Assembly: GCF_030272615.1 (NCBI RefSeq)
Contig: NC_081412.1
Location: 686,584,583-686,646,582 of the forward strand
DNA: 62,000 bases
Source: Cryptomeria japonica
Lineage: Eukaryota; Streptophyta; Pinopsida; Cupressales; Cupressaceae
Direction of reading: 5' to 3'
Shown: piece after piece, positions 44,902 through 55,074 of the stretch
Position numbering within the stretch: the first letter of the stretch is position 1
Layout: every line of letters begins with the position of its first letter
Position numbers and translations under genes: made by a program
Notes under the pieces: model-generated
Told to the model about the DNA's origin: nothing
The model's database searches: none
The model's input: the letters and a program-made list of their open reading frames with translations, nothing else

Positions 44902-45215
44902 CAAAAGCGCTATTTAATCTACAATAGCGCTCATTCTGAACAATAGCGCTACAACAACCTCACTAGCGCTCAAACAGCCCTACAATAGCGCTACAAAAAC
45001 AAACGCGCTAAAACCACTCTACAATAGCGCTATTACGAGTCAATAGCGCTCAATTAGCTATACCGTAGCGCTAATTTATCAAACGCGCTCAAACTTGCCT
45101 ACAAAAGCGCTAAATACATGCAAAAGCGCTAAAACTATCCTACAAAAGCGCTATTGCGGCACAATAGCGCTACTTCATGGAGCAAAAGCGCTAAAAACCT
45201 AGTTCCAGCGCTCTT
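44902..45215 (-). repeat. AGCGCTATTG array, antisense orientation
   Basis: On + it reads CAATAGCGCT at about 44922, 44941, 44982, 45022, 45041 and 45162. Variants CAAAAGCGCT (44902, 45102, 45121, 45144, 45184) and others with the AGCGCT or CGCGCT core bring the total to about fifteen units, mostly 19-21 bp apart. It is the reverse complement of the 29.9 kb array. Between it and the PMD start (44634) lies about 270 bp without a feature. Confidence 0.95.
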
Positions 45216-45460
45216 GCTCCGACTTGACTTGGACTTAGCTAAACACATACTAAAAATGCCTAAAAAGGAAGTTTTCGAATTTGCGTACCGCTGGTCCATA
45301 GTCGGCTGGGCGCTGGAATCGTCGCACTCGCTCAAATCGGTGCTCGGTGATCGGAAACGGCATCGTAGCTCCTCCTTGCTCCTCCAAATGTCACTGTCAG
45401 AGCTCTCATTTTCAACTGGTCGCGGTCACAAATGATCCTATTTTCACTCCTTTCACCCCA

Positions 45461-45467
45461 TTTATAC
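45461..45467 (-). promoter_or_regulatory. Candidate TATA box for the antisense PMD gene
   Basis: On - GGGGTATAAATGGGG lies about 250 bp upstream of the array and 830 bp upstream of the PMD start. The sequence 45216-45760 holds no other recognised feature. Confidence 0.5.
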
Positions 45468-45760
45468 CCCCCGCTGTCACCGTAACTTCGCCCTGCTCAT
45501 CGCCGTGGTCCCCGTGAACTTCCCGAGCCTCCCATTTCTCCCAGTTTCCCCCGATTTCTTCTATTTTTTCACCAGTATACCTACCTTCTTCTCTTCTATC
45601 ACCCTGCCAATTTTCATTCTTTTTCGAGAGATCGCCCGATTTTTCGAAATTTTTCGGCCCATCTCTCGAGGGGGCATACCACCCATTAAATTTACATTTT
45701 ATGGGGCATTTCTTCACACCAGTTTTTCTTTCTTTGAAACGATGCGATAAACTGCACCGT

Positions 45761-45776
45761 CTCAAAGAGGGGCAAA
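45761..45776 (+). promoter_or_regulatory. Element C polypurine tract
   Basis: CTCAAAGAGGGGCAAA directly before TGTAGTCAC of the right LTR. Confidence 0.85.
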
Positions 45777-47219
45777 TGTAGTCACATAAATCTGTCCAGC
45801 TTAATTAAATGAATATTTCGTATTTATTTGATTAAAAATCCACTAGCCATCAGTTAATTAAATTAATATTTAATTAATTCATCCCCAAACATTCTTCTAT
45901 TAATTAAATAAATTATTCAATTTATTTTAATTAATTCATCAAATCAAATTCCATTCAATTAAATAAATAAAATCTATTTATTTAATTAAAATCCCCCTTT
46001 TCCTCTTTTAAATAAATTAACATTTATTTAAATCATTATCCCCCCCCACTTGCATTTTCCTACAAATGCAACTTGCACACATTTTGAAATAAATGAATTT
46101 TTATTTTAAATAAAATCCTATTTTCCCTCACCCACCAAATCTACTTGCAAAATTTAATCACCTTCTAGATTCTTCTAACCCCTTCCTAATTAGCCTAATC
46201 CATCCCCTAAATATTGTCACATTCCTAAGCAAAATGGAGTCACTTCTCAAAGACCCCAAAGTCTTTGATAACCATTAAAGGCTTCCAACTTTCAACCACT
46301 TAATTCCTCAAAGTCTTTGATAACCATTAAAGGCTTCCAACTTTCAACCACTTAATTCCCCAAAGTCTCCAATAACCATTAATAGTTAATTCAACCCTCC
46401 CACATGGTTAAAACATTTGTTTGACTCAACCTCTATCCAACCACAAAGGTCTCATCAAGCATTTAATGCTTTGACCATGATTATCTCCTAATCATTTGCA
46501 CAAAGGTTTATCCTTGGATTAACTCCTAATTCAGTGGGTAAACCTAACTTAGACTTGACCCTTAGCCTTTAGATAACCATGAGGTCTTCTCAGGCCTTTA
46601 ATGCCTCCAACCTCTTCTTTCAACCCAACCCTGTGTTGACACTTGTCACTATTTTATTGGTGCCAATTGTGCATATGGATCCCCAACTTTCAAGCTTGAC
46701 CCTTGATTAAACCTTTCAATCCTGGCCATCCATTGCTCCATTTTTCCTATAAATAGAGCCCATTCCTTCATAATTCAGATCCTGAAAACTTGTAAGCATC
46801 TAAGCTATAGATATTTTAGAGAGCATTTTAGCATAGCATAACTAAATCTTGTCTTTTTGGTTAAAATATATCATGTTAGCATCACTAGCATAGCATTAGT
46901 TTTTTTATTTCACATTCAAAGCTCAATACTACAATCTCAATCCTCCATAAGCATCCATAGTGCAAAAAGCTGCTGAGAGCTACACTATTTTGGAACTTGG
47001 AGAGGAGAGGAACAAGGGAGAAGGAACTAATATCATGCTGAGAGATAGTTGGAGATATCTCATTGTCTTACTTCTTTAGTTAGATTCATTAGCATGTGTT
47101 TTTAGTATCTCTCTTGGAATGCCTTCATGTGTTTGGTTTTTGATTGATTAACTCTAACGTCTTGTGTGTTTTGTGTTGTTTGATCTTAAACTAACATTGT
47201 GCCATTTAGGAGGGCATCA
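45777..47219 (+). repeat. Element C 3' LTR
   Basis: 1443 bp, same length as the 5' LTR. TATA-like box at 46748-46755 and the 52 bp tandem repeat from about 46258. Confidence 0.97.
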
Positions 47220-47224
47220 GTATT

Positions 47225-47611
47225 ATATCAAGATGAAAATACTGATCAACTGGATCATCAATCGATCGTTACATATAATGAATATGAGCCTCCTTATATA
47301 GGCAAGGCTATATGGATATGTGAGCACACAAACATGACGTGTGTCTCAATAAGAAACAAGGGTAGGTAGGAGATAGGTGTGGGTAGGTAGGAGAAACAAT
47401 ATATTATTTCACATGAGGTGGATTACCCACTGAATGTGGAGTGTAACAACAAGATCACACCATAAAAGGTGGAAATTCTCCTACACACACTATCCCAATG
47501 TGGCACAAACACCCAAGTGTCTCATACCCAAACTACTATGAAATGCATGTACCTAAGTAAACTTAAGTAAGGTGTAATAATATCCAAGATGAATAATTAT
47601 TTACACCAACA
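47225..47611 (-). repeat. Element D 3' LTR, second part
   Basis: Resumes after C's right target duplication (47220-47224) and ends TTACACCAACA. A TATATAAGG-type box is read on - near 47294. Confidence 0.95.
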
Positions 47612-47623
47612 CCCCCCCTTAAG
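47612..47623 (-). promoter_or_regulatory. Element D polypurine tract
   Basis: On -, CTTAAGGGGGGG abuts the LTR; same place and form as in B. Confidence 0.85.
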
Positions 47624-47817
47624 TGCAACTTAGGAGAATGCACTTAAGTCTACAATGCAACTAAGCAATGCAAGATGGGTCCCGGCAACTAGGCCATGAT
47701 AGGTACCCATGTACAAATACAAATGCATGAAAACCAATGCAAGGAAATCTCTCACAAAGCGGGGAAAGAGAGAAAAACCCAATGGGAAAAAATCCTCCCC
47801 CAAAAGAGAGATGAAAA

Positions 47818-48519
47818 CTAGATACAAAGAACTCTCATAGAAGTATGTGAAGGACAAAACCCCATGTGAGGAAAAACTCCCCCCCCATATGAGAGAAGAA
47901 GAAGAGAGACTAGGAAGCCCCCCCTCAATCTGGAATCTGCACCAATGATAGAAAATCTAAGATGAATGAAGAAATTGTTCCATGAACGTCGAACAACATT
48001 CCTCCCCTTAGGAAGAAACAAAACCAAAGGTGTATCCATGAAGTCTCCCCAACCATGAAGGGAAGATGAAGCAAAAATATTCATGATGAAAGGAATCTCT
48101 AAAAACTGCTCAAGTGTCCCCATGTTGATTCTAAAAGGTACCCCCTCCAAAGGTGGTAAATTGTGCCACACTGCTGAAAAAGGAACTCTAAGATCTAGTG
48201 GAGATAAATGTAGAACAATATCCAAAGACTCATATGTCTCCTCAAAAGATAAAGAGACCTCCTCCAAGTGTTGTACAAAAGTATCCACAATCATGTCAAC
48301 CTCTAAAGATTGATCATGTAGAGAATGCACAAGAGGGTCAGAGTTATCCCTCACAACAATCAAAGAAGGATCATCTTCATCAAAGAGAAGATGAATGTCA
48401 TCAATGGTGTCTCCCAAATCTGCAATGTAGGAGTCCACAAACAAACCTGCAATGTCTGTCAAGTAGGCATCCCAATAAACTGAAGTTGGAAGACATGTAA
48501 TATCCTGCTGCACTAAATC
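47818..48519 (-). pseudogene. Acidic tail domain of the B/D family (element D copy)
   Basis: 231 codons open from a Met at 48513 to a stop at 47818. FVDSYIADLGDTIDDIHLLFDEDDP, FVQHLEEVSLSFEETYESLDIV, PLDLRVPFSAVW, then MDTPLVLFLPKGRNVVRRSW and a hydrophobic, Gly-rich end. When E is removed this is exactly in frame with the Gag-protease ORF at 57835 (1575 nt from that Met to this one, divisible by 3), so the Met at 48513 is an internal residue, not a start. I recognise no known domain. It replaces the integrase-RT part expected here. Confidence 0.75.
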
Positions 48520-48524
48520 ATAAG

Positions 48525-49715
48525 TGTAAAGCGGAAAATCGCGATCGAACCCTAGTTGCTCTCCCCTCTTCCAACTCCAAGGAGAGAGAAGGGAGATTCG
48601 CTAGGGTTGATGGTTTTCACTTAAGGGAGAAACTTTACATTCAAAAGATGGGTTGAAACCCACAAGATCCAATCCCACGCAATGCAAGATTGGATGCTAA
48701 ATGTGTTTCAAGGGTTAAAACAGCAAGGCTACCCTCTTTTGTAAAGAATGTGCATAGAGGAATTAAGCTAGGAATGCATAGAAAATGACAAAGATTCGCT
48801 TATAAACTGAGATAGGGATATAGGATGAAGCTGTGGACCTGGAATTAGCAGTAAAATGTCGATACGGTGCTGCCCTACAAATTTGAGCAAAAGTTGTCGA
48901 GACGATGGCTCCCGGCGCCACAGTCCTCCGAAAAATCCGCGAAATGAAGGGGGATCTGTTCGTCTCTGCACAAGGATTCCAGATCTTCAATTTCAGCCAC
49001 GTACCTGCAACCTACACACAGAAAAGCGAAGACGATTGGGGGGTTAGGGATTAGGGGTTTGCCTTTAGGTCAAACCCCGGTTTTGGAATTAACCAAGAAA
49101 TGAGCAAGTGCTGTAAATGTAAATGACTATAAAATAAGTACTAATACCTTGTTCTAAGGATGTTTGTATCCTTATGTGCGAAGGTATAGATGTTGTATGT
49201 TGTATGTTGTAGCATGTAGTATGTGATCTCCTCTTCAATGGTTGAATCCTTGTCTTGAATGCAACACTTAGCCTTGAATGGAGACTTGAAATGATCAATT
49301 GCTTGAAGGAATGCTTGAATGCTTGAATGCTTGAGTATAGTTTCCACGCTTTTTCCATCATATCGAATGAAAGAGGAAAATGTAGTTTATATACTTGTCA
49401 TTTAGGGCTGAAAGACTGATTTTCCCGACCTTAGGCCGACCAGGAAAGTTAATTTCCAAATTGCAAACAAAAAGACCTGAGACCCTTTAGGAGACCGGGC
49501 CCAAAATAGGACCCAGGGACCAGGGCGCTGGGCGCTCTGGTCCCACCTCCCGGGACAGCAGGGTGCAAGGAGGTTCAGGCCAGGGTGCTTGAAAAATGCA
49601 GTTTTTAGTGTCGTGAGCAAGTTTTAGGGTCTCCATTCAGGTTGTGTGTTGCGTTGCCATTGTGAAGACCGAAATGCAGTCAAAATTGCAAGTGTCGCAA
49701 TTTTAGGACGCTACA
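48525..49715 (-). repeat. Element E 3' LTR (left copy)
   Basis: Matches 55075-56266. TATA-like TATATAAAC is read on - at 49385-49393. Confidence 0.95.
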
Positions 49716-49731
49716 TTTAGCCCCCACTTTA
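49716..49731 (-). promoter_or_regulatory. Element E polypurine tract
   Basis: On -, TAAAGTGGGGGCTAAA directly before the LTR. A similar TTGGGGGCTAAA stands at about 50125-50136, a possible second tract. Confidence 0.75.
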
Positions 49732-50455
49732 GCGGGAGTATGTATGCTCATACTTCCGGTAAAGTACAAGGAAACAATATTGAAAGACTTTCACCATGTC
49801 AAGGAGGCAAGATACACCAAGCCCCCAGTGGACTAAGGATCTTACGACTTCGATTGACAAAGTAAAAGGGAAGATCACAAGGAAGAACCATGACTGTCAG
49901 TAGTAAGGTTCCCTCACTATGAATCATGCAAGAAAGATATCAAAAATTTTCAGAGCAAGGCTAAATTTACCAAGAAATTTTCAAGTATCTTGAAAAGATA
50001 TGAACGGGATGTATGCCCCCCTACGTTAAAGCGATCACACACGCCTCACCGGGGGTGATTGTTTTAATGTAGTGATACACATAAGAAATGAGAAAGGAAA
50101 GGAGCACGTTATCGCAAGGATTTAGCCCCCAAGTGTGAGATAAGCCCAAGGATAATAGACACAAAACACAAAGCACGAGGTGACTTCGCTTTCCTCGGGA
50201 TCAGTATGCTGTATGATAATTCATGTATATCATATGTATGTATGCATAATTATTCTTCATTCCCCAATCAAGGAAGGTCACCTAGAAGAAGGGAACACAT
50301 GTGTCTTTTGAGTCAACATGAGAGAGATCGAGAGATCTCAATACTTTGCATCGTCCTCAAGTAGACAACACTAAGGACAACAAATAGAAGAATGAGAATA
50401 ACATATAGAAGAAGTAACACAAGAGAGGAGGAGAGAATTTGCTATGCTAATGAAA
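49732..50455 (-). other. Element E 3' untranslated stretch
   Basis: No protein motif. It contains further G-rich runs on - (at about 49830, 50013 and 50125). This is where RT and integrase would be in a complete element. Confidence 0.6.
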
Positions 50456-50899
50456 CTAGTCTAGCACGTCATCTACCCCCCGATCTTGCTGATCAATGTT
50501 TCGGGAAGGCAGGGAACACGCTAGAGGAGGAACATCCAACACAGCAGATGGAGCTATCACAAGATCCAAACAAGGGCTATGTTCATGTTCTGAGCCACAT
50601 TGTTCTTGTCTAGGAGCTAGGATAAGTGCTTTAGAAAATTCATTAGATAAATGGTTATCAACATCAACAAGTTCATATTCACTATCAGAAGCAAGAGGAG
50701 TAACATTTTCATCATGCATAACATTTTCATCTATATCATCATCAAGATTTATAAAAATAGGATTTTTGACTCGCACAGGATCAAGACCATCATGCATCTT
50801 ATGTTTAGGAGATTTAGGCTCAATGTCCGGCTGAGGAGAAAATGGAATAATGCTTGTTGAAGGTGTTTTTGGAGATTGCAAAGTTCGAGAAGCAGCTAC
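50456..50899 (-). pseudogene. C-terminal segment of element E polyprotein
   Basis: Same frame as the preceding ORF, reopened after TAG at 50900-50902. An acidic stretch NPIFINLDDDIDENVMHDENV...ASDSEYELVDVDN resembles in composition and place the acidic linker between protease and RT in element C. It ends at a stop at 50456, beyond which no RT follows. Confidence 0.65.
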
Positions 50900-50902
50900 C
50901 TA

Positions 50903-52516
50903 AGCTCTAAGACGACGCTTTCGTCGGCGTTCACGTGCAGAACGATTTCGTATAGTCTTAGTAGGAAGTGGAGAAGATTGAGGAGGAGGAATGTTCTCAT
51001 CCTTAGCACTTGGGTGTTTAGGTTGTGGTCTCTTAGGCTGGATAATAGGAGAAGAAGAAGGTCTCTTCTCTTTATAAAAAGAAGGAGGAGGAACTGCTCC
51101 ATATAAAGGAGGAATTTTTGGTTTAGGGAGAAGACCAAGTCCATCATGACGAGGAGGGATAGGTCTACTTTTAGGAAGTTTATTAGATATAGACATAGTC
51201 ACATCCATAGGGATGGGTTGGGAATCTTCTTGAGGAAAGACATTAGTTTTATCTTTCAAAGGAAGAACTTCCTTCTCAAGAATGATAGGAATATCAAGTT
51301 TAGGTGTTCTAGGTTCACTTAGAGATAGGATCATATCTTTTTTCCACTTTTGATAAGATTTGAAAAGAGGATCACTTCGCGGAGGAAGAGATTGGAATTG
51401 TTTAGGCCAAAAGTAATCAATAGGAACGCTAGAAGTTCTTTCAGCTGGTTTAAAGAGACTATGATTGACAGTAACAACTTCACCATTATGGGGAAATTTC
51501 AAACACTTGTGAATAGGAGAAGCAATAGCTTTCATGGAAGACAGCCAAGGATAGCCAAGCTTCACACGAAATTGTTCGGAAGATGGAATAATAGCAAAGT
51601 TCACATCAAGAGATTTGTTATGGACCTCAATAGGCAATGTAATAGAACCAATTGCAGGAGAAGAAAATGCATCAAATAATTTCACAATCACATCTGTTTT
51701 GTCATAAATCACTTGATTCAATTGCAAAGTAAAAAGAAATTCTTCAGTAATAACATTAACCATGCACGAAGGATCAATAAGCACTCCACGGCAAGGTGTA
51801 TTCTTGACTTTTGCAACTATGTATAAAGGACCATCAGGTGCCCTAATGGTTTCACTAGAATCAAATGTGATGGAAGGTTCTTTAGGGTTTTCTTGCTGCT
51901 CTACAAAGTTAATCACATTCGGAGTCATAGACACAAGACCATCAGATGAAAGAGAGGAATCATTAGTCTCAATTGCATTAGAGGTATGAGAAGGTAATGG
52001 ATCAGTAAAAATCTGAAGATTTTGATTAGGAGAAGCTACAGATGTATTGCCTTTATCGTTCACTCTAGAAACAGAGATAGTATTATTATCAATCAAATCT
52101 TGAATTTTCCCCTTTAAAGAAAAACATTTTTCAGTATCATGCCCAGGCTGACGATGAAAGTGACAAAAAGATTTGTTATCAAAATAAGGTGAAGTAATCT
52201 TTGCAGGATCGATTTGTCTTATAGGAGGAAGAGTAAGCACATTTTGTTCCAATAACTTATTCATAATACTATGCAATGATTCATTCAAAGGAGTATACTT
52301 TCTTTCTTTCTTGAAAAACTTAGAAATAGGAGGCACACCTGATGCTGCATTCACATTGTTGTTGATGATGTTTTCATTAAATTTGATGGAATCTCTGTTC
52401 GGTTTAAACTTCCCAAATGGTTGTTGACTGCTCTCACCCTTATCACTCGGAGCCATAGGATGTGATTGTTCCATTTGACTCACAGTCAGTTGATAATTGT
52501 GAAGAGTTGCACACAA
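50903..52516 (-). CDS. Knuckle and protease-like part of element E
   Basis: 538 codons, in one frame with Gag after a single TAG. It has a knuckle variant CHFHRQPGHDTEKC (CX2HX4HX4C, as in element C) near 52150. A retropepsin-like fold follows: NTPCRGVLIDPSCMVNVI at about 51790-51740, through FRVKLGYPWLSSMKAIASPIHKCLKFPHNG. The active-site triplet Asp-Thr/Ser-Gly is replaced by Asp-Pro-Ser, so proteolysis is unlikely. The rest is Pro-, Ser- and basic-rich and ends RNRSARERRRKRRLRA, a strongly basic stretch. No RT motif. Confidence 0.85.
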
Positions 52517-53899
52517 CTATTGGAAAGAAGTAAACTCAGAAAACAGAAGTTTGTCTCGAATATCTTTTTGTAAATTAGAAATAAAGATTTTTTGAATATC
52601 ATTGTCAGGCACTGGAAAAGAAATTTGAGCATACAAATGCTTATATCTACCAATGAAATCAGTCACTTTTTCTTTAACACCTTGTTTACAATGCATTAAA
52701 TCAATCAAAGTAACTTTAGGACTTATATTGTTTTGAAATTGTTGAATGAAAGCATTTGCAAGTTGTTCAAAAGAAGTAATAGAATAAGAAGGCAACGAGC
52801 AATACCATTGTAGGGCTTTGTCTCTTAATGTTCTAGTAAACAGTTTTGCAAGCAACCTTTGGTCATAAGCAAAATCAGTACAAATTGTTTGAAAAGTCTT
52901 AACATGTGTTAGAGGATCTCCTTTACCATTATAAAGTTCCAAATGCGGGATTTCGACATGTTTAGGAGGAATAGCTCGGACAATGTCAAGAGAAAGTGGG
53001 CTCGCAACGTCAAATGTGGGCACACTAAACTTAGATTGATTCATAGAGGCAATTTGTTGCTGTAAAGAAGAGACAGTTTGTGCAAGATTGTTAATGGTCG
53101 CTTCAGTCGAAGAATTCATATTGGATGTGTTAGATTGAGATGGAGGTGTTATGTTATTGAAAGAAGGTAAAGAGTAAGGTGGTGGGACTCTATGATAATT
53201 AGTCATAGGAGATGATTGGACAGGAGGAACACTACAAGGAGGAATGGAATGGTTAAACAAATTGCCCCCTTGCGTCATGTTCATTTGTGGAGATATAATA
53301 GGGACATTCATTGAAGGAATGAATGAAGAAGTCGGATTAAATGAAGGAAGAGGATTAATTGAAGAAGAGGGATTGCCCCCATGACTGGTGATCACAGGAG
53401 GAATGTCTTGTGTAGAAGTAGCCATTATGTTTGATGTAAAGGTAGGTATGCTAGCAATAGAAGTCATCAAAGGAATAGAATGATTGACTTGAGTAGGAGG
53501 TTGTGTATAACCCAAATTTTCAGCACAACTCTTCATAGGCATCACATTCGAATCCACAATGTGTGCAATACCATGCAAAATATCAATTCCATTCTTATCA
53601 CTTTGAAGCATACGTTTTAGACCCTCAATTAAAGGAAGAGCTTGACTATCAGGGTATTCTTGAGACATCCATTGTCGAAAATCGTCAAATTGGTTATCCA
53701 ATTTCGAAAGTTGTTCTTCAGAAACCTCATGGAGAGCTTCTTCATCATTAAGAGGATTAGAGGAATTACCCATGTCCTTGTTAAAAAGGCTATTCAAATT
53801 AGGTTCCATCTCCTCAGTAGTTAAACCTCGGAAAGACTTAATTCTACGGCTTCGTCTAACGGGAATAGTGTAAGTAGGGCTTATTGTTGTAAAACTCAT
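52517..53899 (-). CDS. Gag of element E
   Basis: 460 codons from Met at 53899 to TAG at 52517. The N-terminus has a basic patch VRRSRRIKSFRG, then a long Ser/Pro/Asn-rich region. The retrotransposon Gag core follows near 52960-52700: LELYNGKGDPLTHVKTFQTICTDF, KALQWYCSLPSYSITSFEQLANAFIQQF, GVKEKVTDFIGRYK. The frame continues past TAG without a shift into the protease part. Position and motif order are those of Gypsy Gag; closest in this window to element C but clearly different. Confidence 0.9.
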   Translation of the reverse strand: MSFTTISPTYTIPVRRSRRIKSFRGLTTEEMEPNLNSLFNKDMGNSSNPLNDEEALHEVSEEQLSKLDNQFDDFRQWMSQEYPDSQALPLIEGLKRMLQSDKNGIDILHGIAHIVDSNVMPMKSCAENLGYTQPPTQVNHSIPLMTSIASIPTFTSNIMATSTQDIPPVITSHGGNPSSSINPLPSFNPTSSFIPSMNVPIISPQMNMTQGGNLFNHSIPPCSVPPVQSSPMTNYHRVPPPYSLPSFNNITPPSQSNTSNMNSSTEATINNLAQTVSSLQQQIASMNQSKFSVPTFDVASPLSLDIVRAIPPKHVEIPHLELYNGKGDPLTHVKTFQTICTDFAYDQRLLAKLFTRTLRDKALQWYCSLPSYSITSFEQLANAFIQQFQNNISPKVTLIDLMHCKQGVKEKVTDFIGRYKHLYAQISFPVPDNDIQKIFISNLQKDIRDKLLFSEFTSFQ

Positions 53900-55052
53900 G
53901 CACTAGAGAAGGAGAGAAAGTTTTGAATTTAGAGGTAGCAATTTTCAGTAAAATCAGCCAATCTTTTGGATTTAAGCTGTTAAATGCAATCACAGCAGTC
54001 TCCCGAAATTTCGGAAAAAATGTCCGAGACCGTGGCACCCGGAGTGCAACACGGTCCTTGCAACTTTTTTCGAAATTTGCAGGGATGAAAGGTATGATGA
54101 TTTTAGAGCTAATCTGAAAAAATTGAGTGATTTTACGATCTGTAGATAGGCTAAATTAAAGTTGCAATCTCGAAATTGAACCCTACCAAGATTGTCGAAA
54201 AATGCAAAATTTGAATTTTGAAAAAGAGAGGGAAACTGAAATTTTGAATTTTATGATTTTAGAGGGAATGTCAAGAGCAATGCAAATTTTGAAATTTGAA
54301 AATTGACACAATTTCACGCAAAATTCAATTTTGAAAGCGGAAATTAAAGTTGTTGTAATTAAGCACTTAATTTCAAAAGTCACAAATTGTAAGAATTTGA
54401 ATGAAGCACTGAAATTTCGAATGAATGCAAACACACTTTTCAGATTTAGGACAGTAAGAACACAATTTTGACACAAAATTTCAATTTCGATGATTTTTGA
54501 ATGTTTAGAAGCCTTAATCCAAGCAATCACAAGACCAACTTTGACTGTAATTTTGAAGGTGTTAGAATTGATAAAATCAGCCAAAATTCTGGATTTTAGC
54601 AGGAAAATACAGTAAGATCTTGCTCCCGAAATTTCAAAAAAAATGTCGGGGACGATGGTGCTCGGCGCCACGGTCCTCGCAACTTTTTTCCAAATTTTCA
54701 GGGATGAAAGATATTGTGATTTTATTGCGGAATCCAAAGTTACAACTGATTTGGAGATGTTTTGATCAGTGAAATTGTCGGACAAAGGTTGAATCAAGAG
54801 GGTTTCAAAAATTAGGGTTTTGACACTTAACCACTTAATTTTCAGAGTTAAAGCACAAATATGAATTGATAATTTGTAATAGAATGGCAGATCTGAAACA
54901 AGCATTAATGATTAAACATTTCACAAGTTTAATTACTAAAAAGAAAATTTAGGGTTTTTATGCAATCACCTCTAAAATTTTGCAAAAGATCAAACATGGA
55001 AATGTAATCAAATTTTTTTTTTCAGATCTAAGCATGAAAAATCAAAAAGGAT
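53900..55052 (-). other. Element E leader
   Basis: About 1.15 kb between PBS and gag, AT-rich, with two similar 'CCCGAAATTTC...AAAAATGTC' segments at about 54000-54070 and 54625-54690, which also resemble the LTR part near 48890. 54905-54183 is an open stretch without recognisable domains. Confidence 0.6.
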
Positions 55053-55071
55053 GTTCACGTCGGGTTCACCA
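55053..55071 (-). promoter_or_regulatory. Element E primer-binding site (tRNA-Trp type)
   Basis: On -, TGGTGAACCCGACGTGAAC starts three bases after the LTR. It matches about 18 nt of the same tRNA used by C. Confidence 0.85.
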
Positions 55072-55074
55072 AAA

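Larger units (their letters stand above)
28343..47219 (+). mobile_element. Element C: large Ty3/Gypsy retrotransposon with antisense gene
   Basis: 18.9 kb, flanked by GTATT (28338-28342 and 47220-47224). Two 1443 bp LTRs (28343-29785 and 45777-47219) differ at about seven positions by my eye count, all transitions, so it is the youngest element here. A tRNA-Trp PBS, a Gag-protease-RT-RNase H-RNase H-integrase polyprotein (32508-39811), a long 3' region with an antisense plant-mobile-domain ORF, and a PPT complete it. Two RNase H domains in tandem, the first degenerate, mark the Tat lineage. A G-patch lies between protease and RT. Confidence 0.97.

Noticed and set aside
45412-45765. 117 aa ORF on - upstream of the PMD gene
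   Set aside because: It spans the TATA-like box, has no domain and is not continuous with the PMD frame.
49089-49361. 90 aa ORF in E's LTR, repeated at 55640-55912
   Set aside because: Duplicated with the LTR and overlapping the TATA region; built of TTGAATG-type low-complexity repeats.
54183-54905. 240 aa ORF on - in E's leader
   Set aside because: Ile/Phe/Lys-rich translation of AT-rich DNA without motifs, located before gag.
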